43,558 nucleotides of DNA from an uncultured Chlorobiaceae bacterium. Its GTDB lineage: Bacteria > Bacteroidota > Chlorobiia > Chlorobiales > Chlorobiaceae. Within the stretch, counting starts at the first letter, position 1. Each line of letters opens with the position of its first letter. The stretch is taken from NCBI GenBank assembly GCA_903871235.1, contig CAIQGA010000151.1:1-43558 (forward strand). Reading direction: 5' to 3'. This document shows, piece by piece, positions 17,096 through 26,877 of this stretch. The position numbers were made by a program, and so were the translations under genes. The notes under the pieces are model-generated. The model was not told the origin of the DNA. It saw nothing but the letters and a program-made list of their open reading frames with translations, and did not search any database.

Positions 17096-19807
17096 ATGAG
17101 TGATCAGACCGAAGTATTCAATCTGGAAAAAAGCTATAATCATCACGACGTCGAAGAGCGTTGGGGCAGTGCACACTGGGAGGCGCTCGGCAGTTTCCAT
17201 GCCGAAAGCTCCCGCGTGTCGGAAACAGGCAAAAAGCCCTATACCGTTCTCATGCCCCCGCCCAATGTGACCGGAAGTTTAACGCTCGGCCATGTACTGA
17301 ACCATACCTTGCAGGATATTTTTATCCGTTACAGCCGCATGACCGGAAAAGAGGCGTTGTGGCTTCCCGGTACCGATCATGCAGGCATTGCAACGCAGAC
17401 GGTGGTGGAGCGCAAGCTGAAAAAAGAGGGGATAACCCGTCACGATCTTGGGCGCAAGGAGTTTCTGGGCCACGTCTGGGAGTGGAGGGAGGAGTACGGT
17501 GACCTCATTTTGCGTCAATTGCGCCGACTTGGTATCTCCTGTGACTGGCGGCGCAACCTTTTTACCATGGATGAGAGCGCCTCAAAAGCGGTTATTAACG
17601 CCTTCATTACCCTCTATCGCGATGGATTGATCTACCGTGGCACTCGAATTATCAACTGGTGCCCCGTTTCACAAACGGCGCTCTCTGATGAAGAGGTGAT
17701 TATGAAATCGCGCCGGGACAGTCTGGTCTATCTGCAATATGCCCTTGTCAGCCATCCTGGTCGTTTCATCACCATTGCCACCGTCAGGCCCGAAACCATT
17801 CTGGCCGACGTCGCCATTGCCGTCAACCCCAACGATCCCCGCTATGCCGCTCTTGTAGGCGAGCTTGCCGTTGTGCCCATTGCCGGGCGCTATATTCCCA
17901 TTATTGCCGATGACTATGTCGATATTGAGTTTGGTACCGGCGCCCTGAAAATCACCCCGGCACATGACGCCAACGACTATGAGGTTGCCAAACGTCATAA
18001 TCTGCCCATCCTTTCGGTTGTTGGCAAAGATGGCAAAATGACTGATGAGTTTGGCTATGGCGGCATGGATCGGTTTGTTGCCCGCGAAAAAATTCTTGTC
18101 GACCTCGAAGAGTTGGGCAATCTTGTCCGTGTTGAGGAGTATGAACACAATGTAGGCTATTCCGAGCGGGCCGATGTGGTGGTTGAACCCTATCTTTCCG
18201 AGCAGTGGTTTGTCAAGATGAAACCTCTGGCTGAATCAGCCCTGCAGGTAGTCAACGATGGTGAAATACGCTTTCATCCTCCGCACTGGATCAACACCTA
18301 CCGTCACTGGATGGGCAATATCCGCGACTGGTGCATCTCCCGTCAACTCTGGTGGGGGCACCGCATTCCGGCCTGGTACGACAGCGAGGGCATGGTATGG
18401 GTTGCCGCATCTTACGAAGAGGCTTGTCATCTTGCCGGTACCGACAAACTGGTGCAGGACGAAGATGTGCTCGACACCTGGTTCTCCTCATGGCTCTGGC
18501 CGTTAACAACGCTCGGCTGGACAGACAAGCAGAGTGACAATGAAAATCTCAGGGCCTTTTATCCCACCGACACACTGGTGACAGGCCCGGATATTATCTT
18601 TTTTTGGGTTGCGAGAATGGTGATGGCCGGACTCTATTTCAAAGGGGCGGTTCCTTTCCGTGATGTCTATTTTACCAGCATTATTCGTGACATGAAGGGG
18701 CGCAAGCTCTCGAAGTCACTCGGTAATTCGCCCGACCCCGTCAAGGTGATTGACACTTATGGCACCGATGCCCTGCGTTTCACCATCATCTATATTGCAC
18801 CTCTCGGTCAGGATGTCCTTTTCGGCGAGGAGAAGTGTGAACTCGGCAGGAATTTTGCCACCAAAATATGGAATGCCTCGCGTCTGGTCTTTATGCAGCG
18901 AGAAAAGTATTTCCGGGATCATGAAGAGTTTGCAGCCGTTTATTCTGACTTCGATCCCCGTTCCGTAACAGGTGATCTGGCCGGAGAGTGGCTTCTGGCC
19001 GGATATCACGGCATGCTTGAGCGCTACCACGCCGCCTTCACGCAGTTCAGGGTTAATGACATTGTCAAAAATCTCTACGACTTTTTCTGGCGTGACTATT
19101 GTGACTGGTATCTGGAGGCTTTCAAGGTGGTGCTTTCAGGTGACAAGGGAAGAGAGAGTGCCCAGCAGACAGTTTGTCTTGCTGTCTCTGTACTTGAGGG
19201 CACCCTGAAGGCGTTGCACCCAGTGATGCCCTTCATTACTGATGAGATATGGCATCAGGTTCTTCAGCGTTCGGCGGATGAGAGCGTTGCTCTTTCACCA
19301 ATGCCTCTTTCCGATAGTGAGCTTGCGGGAACGGATCTCCGTGCATTTACCCTGATACAGAAGTTGGTGACCGAGGTGAGGAGCCTTCGCTCGCTCTTCG
19401 GTGTTCCCCACAGCAGTCGGGCCACGGTACTTCTCAGGCCAGGCAATGAGGGTGACCGATTGCTTCTCGAAGCCAATCTTCCGCTGATTGCCGCGCTCGG
19501 TCAATGCACTCCGCAACTTATGGAGTGTGGTGAGCGTCCGCCACACGCTGCTGGCTCAGTGGTTGAGGGTAATGAACTATTTGTGCTGCTTGAGGGGTTA
19601 ATATCGTTCGAGAAGGAGCGCATCAGGCTTCAGAAAGAGATCAGTAACATTACCTCCTATGTCAGCGCAATTCACAAAAAACTTGCAAACAGGGGATTTG
19701 CAGACAATGCTCCACCCGATGTCATTGCAAAAGAGCGTGAAAAACTCAGGGAGGCAGAGGATAATTTGGAAAAACTTGGCAGCAATCTTGCCGTTCTCAG
19801 CGATTGA
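17096..19807 (+). CDS. valS: Valyl-tRNA synthetase
   Basis: This 903-residue class I aminoacyl-tRNA synthetase charges tRNA-Val. The HIGH-type signature is in [19 protein letters not shown] (53-71), with LTLGHVLN as the HIGH equivalent. The KMSKS loop appears as KLSKS at 537-541. The editing (CP1) domain is present between them, with [16 protein letters not shown]-type sequence around 225-240 and [10 protein letters not shown] later. The anticodon-binding domain and the C-terminal coiled-coil arm (about 835-900) are complete. It begins 17 bases after clpP; a weak AGAAGGA lies further upstream, so translation may be coupled. Confidence 0.98.
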   Translation: MSDQTEVFNLEKSYNHHDVEERWGSAHWEALGSFHAESSRVSETGKKPYTVLMPPPNVTGSLTLGHVLNHTLQDIFIRYSRMTGKEALWLPGTDHAGIATQTVVERKLKKEGITRHDLGRKEFLGHVWEWREEYGDLILRQLRRLGISCDWRRNLFTMDESASKAVINAFITLYRDGLIYRGTRIINWCPVSQTALSDEEVIMKSRRDSLVYLQYALVSHPGRFITIATVRPETILADVAIAVNPNDPRYAALVGELAVVPIAGRYIPIIADDYVDIEFGTGALKITPAHDANDYEVAKRHNLPILSVVGKDGKMTDEFGYGGMDRFVAREKILVDLEELGNLVRVEEYEHNVGYSERADVVVEPYLSEQWFVKMKPLAESALQVVNDGEIRFHPPHWINTYRHWMGNIRDWCISRQLWWGHRIPAWYDSEGMVWVAASYEEACHLAGTDKLVQDEDVLDTWFSSWLWPLTTLGWTDKQSDNENLRAFYPTDTLVTGPDIIFFWVARMVMAGLYFKGAVPFRDVYFTSIIRDMKGRKLSKSLGNSPDPVKVIDTYGTDALRFTIIYIAPLGQDVLFGEEKCELGRNFATKIWNASRLVFMQREKYFRDHEEFAAVYSDFDPRSVTGDLAGEWLLAGYHGMLERYHAAFTQFRVNDIVKNLYDFFWRDYCDWYLEAFKVVLSGDKGRESAQQTVCLAVSVLEGTLKALHPVMPFITDEIWHQVLQRSADESVALSPMPLSDSELAGTDLRAFTLIQKLVTEVRSLRSLFGVPHSSRATVLLRPGNEGDRLLLEANLPLIAALGQCTPQLMECGERPPHAAGSVVEGNELFVLLEGLISFEKERIRLQKEISNITSYVSAIHKKLANRGFADNAPPDVIAKEREKLREAEDNLEKLGSNLAVLSD

Positions 19808-19875
19808 TTGGGTGAGTGTTTCGTTTTTATTTGTTTTTGTCTGACGGGATTGCAAGGGTGAAAAAAATCGTCCCC

Positions 19876-19905
19876 TTTGATTTAGTTCGAATGAAATGAT
19901 ATATT
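19876..19905 (+). promoter_or_regulatory. Candidate sigma-70 promoter of rpoD
   Basis: TTTGAT (19876-19881) and TATATT (19900-19905) are separated by 18 bases, about 80 bases before ATG 19985. An excellent AAGGAGAG ribosome-binding site follows at 19969-19976. Confidence 0.45.
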
Positions 19906-19984
19906 CCGACTTTTCCGGTTTATCATGCAACATGCAGGCCGTCAGGAAAGTTAAAACGCTGAAGTTCGCAAGGAGAGAGTATAC

Positions 19985-20884
19985 ATGAGGCAACTCAAAA
20001 TAAGCAAACAGATAACCAATCGTGAGAGCCTCTCTCTTGATCGTTATTTGCAGGAGATTGGAAAATATGACTTGTTGACAGCCGAGGATGAGGTCAAGCT
20101 GACCAAGGCGATCAAGGAGGGCTTTGATATGCCGGTCGATACGATTGAATACAAAAGGGCGAAACGTGCCCTCGACAAGCTGATAAAGGGTAACCTGCGT
20201 TTTGTTGTTTCTGTTGCCAAGCAGTATCAGAATCAGGGATTGACTTTGGGTGACCTGATTAATGAAGGAAATCTCGGCCTTATCAAGGCAGCAAAGCGTT
20301 TCGATGAAACCCGTGGTTTCAAGTTTATCTCATACGCGGTATGGTGGATCCGTCAGTCCATCCTTCAGGCTCTGGCCGAACAGTCGCGAATTGTGAGGCT
20401 TCCGCTCAACAGGGTAGGGACGCTTAACAAGATCAGCAAGGCTTACAGTCAACTTGAACAGGAATTTGAACGCGATCCGAATACAAGGGAGCTTGCCAAC
20501 CTTCTTGAAATGGATTCGCAGGATGTCGCCGACACCCTGAAAATTGCCGGACGCCATGTTTCCGTTGATGCCCCTTTTGCGCAGGGTGACGATAACCGCC
20601 TGCTCGATGTGCTGCAGAACGATGGCCATCTGCCCGATTACGGTCTTAACCGCGACTCACTCACCCTTGAGGTTGAACGCTCCCTCTCCGTTCTTGCACC
20701 GCGCGAAGCTGATGTTATCAAGTCCTACTTTGGAATTGGCATGGATAATCCGTTAACCCTTGAAGAGATCGGCGAAAAGTTCCGCCTCACCCGCGAACGT
20801 GTCCGTCAGATCAAGGAGAAAGCAATACGCAGGCTCCGCCAGTCGGCGTACAGCAAGATTTTAAAGGAGTATATCGGAAGCTGA
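19985..20884 (+). CDS. rpoD: RNA polymerase primary sigma factor (RpoD/SigA type)
   Basis: This 299-residue sigma-70 factor has region 1.2 ([20 protein letters not shown]), region 2 with [18 protein letters not shown] and [19 protein letters not shown], region 3, and region 4.2 with [28 protein letters not shown]. It lacks a long region 1.1. This short form, beginning [18 protein letters not shown], is the primary sigma in the Bacteroidetes/Chlorobi lineage, so it likely directs housekeeping transcription. Sigma-70-like -10/-35 boxes elsewhere in the window agree with that. The ribosome-binding site is strong. The histidine kinase gene begins 64 bases downstream. Confidence 0.93.
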   Translation: MRQLKISKQITNRESLSLDRYLQEIGKYDLLTAEDEVKLTKAIKEGFDMPVDTIEYKRAKRALDKLIKGNLRFVVSVAKQYQNQGLTLGDLINEGNLGLIKAAKRFDETRGFKFISYAVWWIRQSILQALAEQSRIVRLPLNRVGTLNKISKAYSQLEQEFERDPNTRELANLLEMDSQDVADTLKIAGRHVSVDAPFAQGDDNRLLDVLQNDGHLPDYGLNRDSLTLEVERSLSVLAPREADVIKSYFGIGMDNPLTLEEIGEKFRLTRERVRQIKEKAIRRLRQSAYSKILKEYIGS

Positions 20885-20948
20885 TTATTTGGAAGTTGCG
20901 GTGTTGCAGGGTGTGACGGTTTCATGCGACATTACATTCTCAATACTT

Positions 20949-22985
20949 ATGAAAGCCCTCTTTACCCATAGAAAACCGCGTGCACTCCTTGGGGGTCTGT
21001 TTCTTTTGCTTGCACTGCTTATCTCCACACGGGCGATGGCTGCACCGCTGGTACTTGGTGATCGCAGTGCTTATGATCTGGCAGGCTCTATGGATCTGAT
21101 GAAAGACACCTCTCTCACGATCGGATTTGCTGAAGTCCTGCATGTGGCGGAGAAGGGCGGATTCCACCATCTCGATGGAAATCTTAATAACGGTTATAAG
21201 CGCGAAGCTTGTTGGGTACGGTTTACCATTGAACGTAATGCTTCATTTCCGGAAAAGAGCTGGCTCAGGCTCAAACCGAATTATGTTAATTATCTGACGC
21301 TCTATATCCAGACACCAGGCAAGGATCCCCGGCTGGCCTCCTCCTACCATAGAGTGCTTCTTGGCAATCATACCCCAGCCCTTGAGCGTCCCGTACTTCA
21401 TCCTGACTTTGTTGTCCCTCTCGTTCTGCCTGTATCTGAACCGGTCATTATTTATGCACGTGTTTTTTCAAACAGTTCCATCAGTCTTGCAGGTACGATT
21501 CACACAACAGAAGACTTGCGCGACTACACAAACCTGCATGTCATCACTCAGTCAGCCTTTCTCGGCATTGCCCTGACGCTCCTCGTGATAAACATGATTT
21601 TTTATATTTCAACTCGCGACACCCTCTTCCTTTATTATTCGTTCTATGTGCTCGCTGGAATAATTTTCAATTTCGCTGCTGAGGGTGTTTTGACCCTTTT
21701 ATTTCCGTCAGTAGTACATATCGTATCCGATTATCTCATCTATGGTGGAATTGGTGCGAATATTCTGGTCTACAGTGAATTCTCCCGTAAACTCTTTTTT
21801 TCGGTTGCGGGTGCATGGAGTTTGCGCTATATGCGTTTTCTCTCACTGCTTGGGGTTCTGACAATGGCGGCAGTGCCTTTTGGCTTCTACCAGTTTATTG
21901 CACCGTTTGCCTTTATTGGAACATTAACTCTGGTTGTCATACAAATGGTGTTAAGCATAAGGTTGACTCGCCATCTGCCAGGGATTGGAATCTTTATCGT
22001 TGTCGCCTTTGCTGTCAGCACTCTCGGTTATTTTCACATGCTGCTTCGTCTTATGGGCTTAATCCCACTGGATTTTTTATGGGATATGAATACGGTTCAG
22101 TTTACCTCCCTTATCCATATAACATTGATTTCCATCGCGCTTTCCGAGCGGATACGGATGTCCGAGCATGTTTTGGCCGAGAGCGCCTTCAAGGCACTTA
22201 ATGCCGCAAAAGAGACTGAACAGAAGGCGGTTGCACTTGCCAACCAGATGACGCAGGAGCTTCGCAACAGCAAGAGCAAGATCGAAGTTGCACTCGCTGC
22301 CGAACGACAGGCTCTTGAACAGCAGCATCGCTTTCTTTCGATGTTGTCACATGAATATCGAACCCCCCTTGCTGTTATCAGCGGCAACCTTGACATCATT
22401 GATTTTCAGGAAACCGGAAAACCGTGCGGATACGATGAAGAACTTACCGCCATGCATCTTGCTGTTGACCGGCTTGTTGAAGTGATGGATGTTTCATTGG
22501 AACGCAGTCGTCTCACGGAACCTAATATACAAGACGGGGTAAAGGAGATTGCGCTTGCATCCTTTCTTTCGTCACAGGTTGTACTCATGCGGGCAATGTG
22601 GCCTCTTCAAACTTTTTCCTACACTGAGGCTCCCGATCTTCAGACTATTGTCGGTGATCCTCAATACCTTAAAACAGCTCTTTTTAATCTCCTTGACAAT
22701 GCCCGTAAATATTCTCTGTCCGGTTCACCTGTTTACATCGAAAGCCACATCGAACAGCTTGAAGCAGTTATCACCATTAAAAATAAGGGAGTGGCCTTCA
22801 CGAGCAAAGAAGGAGAAGAGTTCTTTGATAAATATTCACGAGGTGTTAACAGCCACGATACTGGAGGAGCCGGCGTCGGACTCTGGCTTGTACGGCAAAT
22901 CATTGAACAGCATAACGGTCAGGTAAGGCTCAGTGCCCAACACTCAACCATCACGGCGACCATACGCATCCCTCTCGCCATTTGA
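20949..22985 (+). CDS. 7TMR-DISM sensor histidine kinase
   Basis: This 678-residue inner-membrane kinase has a signal peptide (about 1-31, ending in TRAMAA) and a periplasmic 7TMR-DISM extracellular domain, a carbohydrate-binding-like fold (about 40-180). Seven membrane helices (about 190-400) and a coiled coil follow. The HisKA domain has His468 in MLSHEYRTPLAVISGN. The HATPase domain has the N box FNLLDNARKYS (Asn584) and G2 box GGAGVGLWLV (about 640-649). All kinase motifs are present. The start is ATG 20949; a TTG-initiated frame at 20889 would put 20 residues ahead of the signal sequence. A response regulator gene starts 28 bases downstream, its likely partner. The ligand is unknown; DISM sensors commonly sense sugars or glycans. 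Confidence 0.93.
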   Translation: MKALFTHRKPRALLGGLFLLLALLISTRAMAAPLVLGDRSAYDLAGSMDLMKDTSLTIGFAEVLHVAEKGGFHHLDGNLNNGYKREACWVRFTIERNASFPEKSWLRLKPNYVNYLTLYIQTPGKDPRLASSYHRVLLGNHTPALERPVLHPDFVVPLVLPVSEPVIIYARVFSNSSISLAGTIHTTEDLRDYTNLHVITQSAFLGIALTLLVINMIFYISTRDTLFLYYSFYVLAGIIFNFAAEGVLTLLFPSVVHIVSDYLIYGGIGANILVYSEFSRKLFFSVAGAWSLRYMRFLSLLGVLTMAAVPFGFYQFIAPFAFIGTLTLVVIQMVLSIRLTRHLPGIGIFIVVAFAVSTLGYFHMLLRLMGLIPLDFLWDMNTVQFTSLIHITLISIALSERIRMSEHVLAESAFKALNAAKETEQKAVALANQMTQELRNSKSKIEVALAAERQALEQQHRFLSMLSHEYRTPLAVISGNLDIIDFQETGKPCGYDEELTAMHLAVDRLVEVMDVSLERSRLTEPNIQDGVKEIALASFLSSQVVLMRAMWPLQTFSYTEAPDLQTIVGDPQYLKTALFNLLDNARKYSLSGSPVYIESHIEQLEAVITIKNKGVAFTSKEGEEFFDKYSRGVNSHDTGGAGVGLWLVRQIIEQHNGQVRLSAQHSTITATIRIPLAI

Positions 22986-23013
22986 AAATCACAAAAAAAC
23001 TTTTCTCAAGATA

Positions 23014-23751
23014 ATGACAAAAGATATTGTGCCGAATAACAGCGGAATAATCATTGTCGAAGACGACAAACCTCTTCTCAACAGCGTTGTCAAATATCTG
23101 ACACTTGACGGATACCAGGTCACCGGAGTAAGCACAGCGCATGAATTTTACCAGCTTATGTTTGCAAAACCCTATGCTGTAGCCATCCTCGACGTTGGTC
23201 TCCCCGACCAGAGCGGTCTTGTTCTTGCTGAATACGTCAGAAAAAATACTGACATGCGGATTATAATGTTTACTGCTCGAGTTACCATCGAAGACCAACT
23301 TGCCGGTCATCAGGCCGGGGCGGATATCTATCTCATAAAACCGGTCGATTTTCGCCAGCTTTCAGCCTCCATCGCAACGCTGCTCAGTCGCCTTGCACCT
23401 CAATCAATCCCGCCGCTGTTCGCCAGTGCAACGCTCGAATCAACATCATCACTACCCTGGCGCCTCATCAGCTCAAAATGGATTCTGCAAACCCCGACGG
23501 GGCAAAGCATTGCACTGACCACTAAAGAGTTTGACTTCATAAACCTGCTTGTCATCAACCCGAACGCCGTTGTCACACGCCCCGAACTGCTTGCCCGGCT
23601 CGGTTACTTAAACAACGAATCCGGCAACCACTCACTGCAATCCCTTATTAACCGCTTGCGTCATAAAATAGAATCTCACAGCATTCTCTCTCCCATCAAG
23701 ACCTCCCATGCTGTCGGCTACATCTTCTTGGCCGATATCATCGTCGATTGA
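23014..23751 (+). CDS. OmpR-family response regulator
   Basis: This 246-residue regulator has an N-terminal receiver (about 10-125), with acidic pocket VEDD, phospho-acceptor Asp60 in AILDVGLPD, Thr in MFTARV and Lys in YLIKPVDF. A C-terminal winged-helix OmpR/PhoB DNA-binding domain (about 150-245) contains ALTTKEFDFINLLV and the late SLQSLINRLRHKIE. It is 28 bases downstream of the histidine kinase gene, so the pair is a normal two-component system. The start is ATG 23014; a 27-residue longer frame overlaps the kinase gene and shows no domain. The receiver is closely similar to the stand-alone receiver at 23918. Confidence 0.93.
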   Translation: MTKDIVPNNSGIIIVEDDKPLLNSVVKYLTLDGYQVTGVSTAHEFYQLMFAKPYAVAILDVGLPDQSGLVLAEYVRKNTDMRIIMFTARVTIEDQLAGHQAGADIYLIKPVDFRQLSASIATLLSRLAPQSIPPLFASATLESTSSLPWRLISSKWILQTPTGQSIALTTKEFDFINLLVINPNAVVTRPELLARLGYLNNESGNHSLQSLINRLRHKIESHSILSPIKTSHAVGYIFLADIIVD

Positions 23752-23815
23752 CTCCCTGCTGACTTTCCACAAAAACGTCCACGGTCACTTGCCTGACAGA
23801 TATCGCGTTGATTGT

Positions 23816-23845
23816 GCTAAAAAATGATAATTAATGTGTTGCACC
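23816..23845 (+). promoter_or_regulatory. Upstream motif pair, copy 1
   Basis: CTAAAAAATGATA starts at 23817 and is followed by TTA-x-TG; TGTTGCACC follows at 23837-23845. The same two strings occur upstream of the AraC gene (24383 on, and 24470-24478), with a different gap. The first string matches 17 of 19 bases between copies. It may be a shared regulator site. Confidence 0.4.
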
Positions 23846-23917
23846 TCTTGTTGTTTTATCGCTATAATACGGCGCAGCATATCTCTTTTTGAGGCAGTCA
23901 ATTATCGTGAACTTTTT

Positions 23918-24316
23918 ATGAATCAATCACATACGATCGAAAAAAACCTCCTTAAACAGGTCATTGTTGTCGAAGGTGACTCTTCTCTTCGAAGAAGCAT
24001 GGTCAACCATCTCATGCTTGATGGATACACGGTTACAGGGGTTGGTTCGGCTTATGATTTTTATCGGCAGGTTTTTGAAGAACCCTATGCACTTGCTATT
24101 ATTGATAGTGATCTTTTCGATCAGAATGGCCTGGTTGTGGCCGAATACGCAAGAAAAAACACAATCATGCGCATCATCACGCTCTCAGATCCACTCTCCT
24201 CTACTACCGTCCCCGCCAAGATCAAGGCTGGAGCAGATATCAATCTGGTAAAACCAGTTGATTTTCGACTTCTTGCCGCCTGTGTAACCACCCTTTTCAG
24301 TCGTATCAGCTTATAG
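23918..24316 (+). CDS. Stand-alone receiver, degenerate paralogue of the preceding response regulator
   Basis: This 132-residue protein is only a receiver domain. It aligns with the receiver of the regulator at 23014 along its whole length (for example LDGYTVTGVGSAYDFYRQVF against LDGYQVTGVSTAHEFYQLMF). The phospho-acceptor Asp63 and the Lys in NLVKPVDF are retained. The acidic pocket reads EGD instead of EDD, and the switch Thr is replaced by Ser (LSDP), so phosphorylation may be altered. No winged-helix output remains, and no remnant is visible downstream. It may act as a phosphate sink or a modulator of the kinase (inference). The start is ATG 23918; a longer frame from 23834 has no support. 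Confidence 0.85.
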   Translation: MNQSHTIEKNLLKQVIVVEGDSSLRRSMVNHLMLDGYTVTGVGSAYDFYRQVFEEPYALAIIDSDLFDQNGLVVAEYARKNTIMRIITLSDPLSSTTVPAKIKAGADINLVKPVDFRLLAACVTTLFSRISL

Positions 24317-24381
24317 GCTGATGGTGATTGGTTCAAATCGTGACTATTGCGAAAAATATGGATATTATTTCCAGCAACTGT

Positions 24382-24478
24382 TCTAAAAAATGATATTTAG
24401 TGCTTTGATTTTTTTCATGTAAGGAAGTATTATTAAAAAAAATTAGTTTTGCTTGATAAAATGGAAGATGTTGCACCG
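24382..24478 (+). promoter_or_regulatory. Upstream motif pair, copy 2
   Basis: CTAAAAAATGATA (from 24383) followed by TTA-x-TG, and TGTTGCACC at 24470-24478, precede the AraC-family gene. This is the same pair as at 23816-23845, but with the two parts about 75 bases apart instead of about 10. Intervening sequence is AT-rich and shows no clear promoter. Confidence 0.35.
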
Positions 24479-24504
24479 ATTTTGTAACCTTGCCGAGTAA
24501 TGAA

Positions 24505-25395
24505 ATGAGTATCTCTACGTTGAATGGTGTGCCGATTGTACCTGGAGATTTGGATAAGCTCGAGGGTCAGTTCATGTTTATCGATATGGGCTTTGAGGCA
24601 CTTGCGTCTCTCAATTGCAGCAATTCAGAGACGCATCGACACGCATACCACGAAATTATATGGTTTCGGTATGGAACAGCCGTCTATGTTGCGGATGGCG
24701 AGAGCGTCGAGTTGCCAAAGCATAGCCTTGTAAGCATTCCTACTGCATGTATTCACAGTATTTATCCTTCGCGTGATTGCAAGGCCACTGTCATCATGTT
24801 CAGGGCAGAGTTTTTACAAAATGCTTTACATCGGATCTTTTCTAAATGTAGCAGCAGTAGTATTCTTTACACAACAGAGGAACAAGCAGCCATCATAGAG
24901 TCTTATCTTGGACTGCTTTGTTACGAATCCGGGCAGGCAGACCAATATATTCCAAATGCGCTTCAGTATCTTCTTGCGGCTTTTATTGTAAAAATTGATG
25001 AGTTGCGAATTCTTCAATCAATGTTAAAGCCGCACTCCCTGAGTAAATCAGAAGCTATTTTGGAACAATTTGCTGTTCTCCTCGAAGAAAAATTTTATAC
25101 AGAGCACAGAGTAAGCTACTATAGCAAAACAATTGGAGTCTCAGCCCGCAAGTTGTGCGAGATTGTTCTGATTCATACCGGCAAATATGTCTCCCAAGTC
25201 ATCATGGATCGTGTCATTACGGAGGCAAAACGGATGATTCTTGTCACGGATTTCAGCCTCAAGGAGATCGCCTTTCAACTCGGTTTTGAAGAACAATCAT
25301 ATTTTACAAAAGTATTTAAACGGCTGACAGGGATTACACCGACTGAATTCATTCCTGGCAATATTGATGCAATGATTTATCAGCCGATTGTATAA
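24505..25395 (+). CDS. AraC-family transcriptional regulator
   Basis: This 296-residue protein has an N-terminal cupin-like sensing domain (about 20-120), with HRHAYHEIIWFRYG and a SIPTACIHSIYP turn. The C-terminal double helix-turn-helix (about 195-290) has the AraC signature SLKEIAFQLGFEEQSYFTKVFKRLTGITPTEF. The start is ATG 24505; TTG 24490 upstream would add five residues. It is divergent from nothing and reads toward the RND pump genes, 234 bases away, so it is a reasonable candidate for their activator. The gene is more AT-rich than its neighbours. The inducer is unknown, although members of this layout often bind small aromatic or sugar-like effectors. Confidence 0.92.
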   Translation: MSISTLNGVPIVPGDLDKLEGQFMFIDMGFEALASLNCSNSETHRHAYHEIIWFRYGTAVYVADGESVELPKHSLVSIPTACIHSIYPSRDCKATVIMFRAEFLQNALHRIFSKCSSSSILYTTEEQAAIIESYLGLLCYESGQADQYIPNALQYLLAAFIVKIDELRILQSMLKPHSLSKSEAILEQFAVLLEEKFYTEHRVSYYSKTIGVSARKLCEIVLIHTGKYVSQVIMDRVITEAKRMILVTDFSLKEIAFQLGFEEQSYFTKVFKRLTGITPTEFIPGNIDAMIYQPIV

Positions 25396-25482
25396 CAACG
25401 TTACTACTCCCCGATAATTGTTTGTTGTGTTGCTATGAAGTCATGGTATTGTCTTCAAAAGCGATCTTTTCGGTTGATTGTA

Positions 25483-25588
25483 AACAATTGTTATTTCTTG
25501 GTGAATTTTATTTGTTTTTTTTGCAAATACTACGCAAAGTTTTTTTATGAACAGGGTAAAGGGCATGCCTGAAAACTTCAGTTATACT
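25483..25588 (+). promoter_or_regulatory. Palindromic sites upstream of the RND pump operon
   Basis: A perfect palindrome AACAATTGTT lies at 25483-25492. A second dyad CTGAA-AAC-TTCAG (25569-25581) sits two bases before a -10-like TATACT (25583-25588), 42 bases ahead of the adaptor start. Either could be an operator for the AraC-family or OmpR-type regulator next door; which one is not determinable. Confidence 0.35.
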
Positions 25589-25629
25589 TCTTCGGTAAAA
25601 TTAATTACAGGGCTAAAAGAATTACTGAC

Positions 25630-26823
25630 ATGATAAGAAAAACCAAATTAGACCATTTTTTAGCCATTCCTTTGCTTCTCGGCGTCTGCCTGCCGATGCT
25701 TTTTTCCGGGTGTGGTCAGAAAAACGCGAAGATCGATGGCATGAAGAATATGAGGCAAGCCCTGCCGGTTGTGACGATTAATCCTTCCGACGCAGTGGTT
25801 GCAACCGAATATTCTGCAATGCTTGAGGGAAAGGGTAACGTCGATATCCGTCCCCAGGTCGACGGAACGCTCAGTGCAATCTGTGTCGATGAAGGTGCGT
25901 TTGTCAAAGCAGGGCAGGCGCTTTTCAAGATTGACGACAGGGTTTACCGCGAGCAGTACAACAGTGCACTTGCGGCCCAGCATTCGGCTGAAGCATCGCT
26001 TGCTACTGCAAAGCTGAATGAGGAAAAGCTTGTTCCGCTGGTTCAGGGCAACGTTGTCTCTGATATTCAGCTCAAAACAGCAAAGATCGCCACACAAGCT
26101 GCAACTGCGACGGTTGAACAGTTGAAAGCTTCAGCCCGTTCAGCCAGGGTTAATCTTGAGTATACCACTATCAAAGCACCGATGAGCGGATACATCGGAA
26201 AAATCTTGTTTCGTCAGGGAAATCTGGTCAGCAAAAACCAGCAGAGCGTGCTTGCCTCCTTGAGCGATGTCAGTAGCATTTATGCCAATTTCAGCATGAG
26301 TGAGTTGGCCTTCATGCAGTTTCGCGAGCAGTATGCTGGCAATACCATACAGGAAAAGGTAAAAAAGGTCTCCCCGGTCACTTTTGTCATGGCGGACGGA
26401 ACCAGCTATGCTGAAAAAGGGTCGCTCGGTACGATCAGTGGGCAGTTTGATCAGGGTTTTGGGTCGATGAGGGTTCGGGCGCTCTTCCCTAATCCCAATG
26501 CCCTCCTTCGCGCTGGCAGTATCGGAAAAGTGGTTATTGAAACGCTCTACCATAATGCTTTACTGGTACCTCAGACTGCCACAGTAGATTTGCAGGATAA
26601 GCTATTGGTTGGTGTTGTTGGCCCTGGAGGTATTGTAAAGAAACAGGTAATAACCATTGCCGCGAAAAGCGGTGATAATTACGTTGTCACCGACGGTCTC
26701 ACTCCGGGAGCAGTCATTGTCAAGATTGGTATCGACAAGCTGAAGGATGGGGCTGTTATCAAGCCTGTCACCGCAGTTTCACCAGTTGTAGCAAATGCCT
26801 CTGCTAACGAGGTGCGTAAATGA
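25630..26823 (+). CDS. RND efflux pump periplasmic adaptor (AcrA/MexA type)
   Basis: This 397-residue membrane-fusion protein joins an RND pump to its outer-membrane channel. The signal peptide ends in a lipobox, LFSGC with Cys28 lipidated, so it is anchored to the inner membrane. Next come the first lipoyl half (GKGNVDIRPQVDGTLSAICV), an alpha-helical hairpin (about 110-170), the second lipoyl half (TTIKAPMSGYIGKILFRQGN), and beta-barrel and membrane-proximal domains (to about 385). It is the first gene of a three-gene operon, 54 bases before the permease gene, downstream of the AraC gene. It resembles the HAE1 hydrophobe-efflux adaptors that export drugs, bile-like detergents or lipophilic compounds. 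Confidence 0.95.
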   Translation: MIRKTKLDHFLAIPLLLGVCLPMLFSGCGQKNAKIDGMKNMRQALPVVTINPSDAVVATEYSAMLEGKGNVDIRPQVDGTLSAICVDEGAFVKAGQALFKIDDRVYREQYNSALAAQHSAEASLATAKLNEEKLVPLVQGNVVSDIQLKTAKIATQAATATVEQLKASARSARVNLEYTTIKAPMSGYIGKILFRQGNLVSKNQQSVLASLSDVSSIYANFSMSELAFMQFREQYAGNTIQEKVKKVSPVTFVMADGTSYAEKGSLGTISGQFDQGFGSMRVRALFPNPNALLRAGSIGKVVIETLYHNALLVPQTATVDLQDKLLVGVVGPGGIVKKQVITIAAKSGDNYVVTDGLTPGAVIVKIGIDKLKDGAVIKPVTAVSPVVANASANEVRK

Positions 26824-26877
26824 GAAAGAGGAGAAACGATAAACAGATCGAAATGATAACGCTAAACCCGGTTGACC

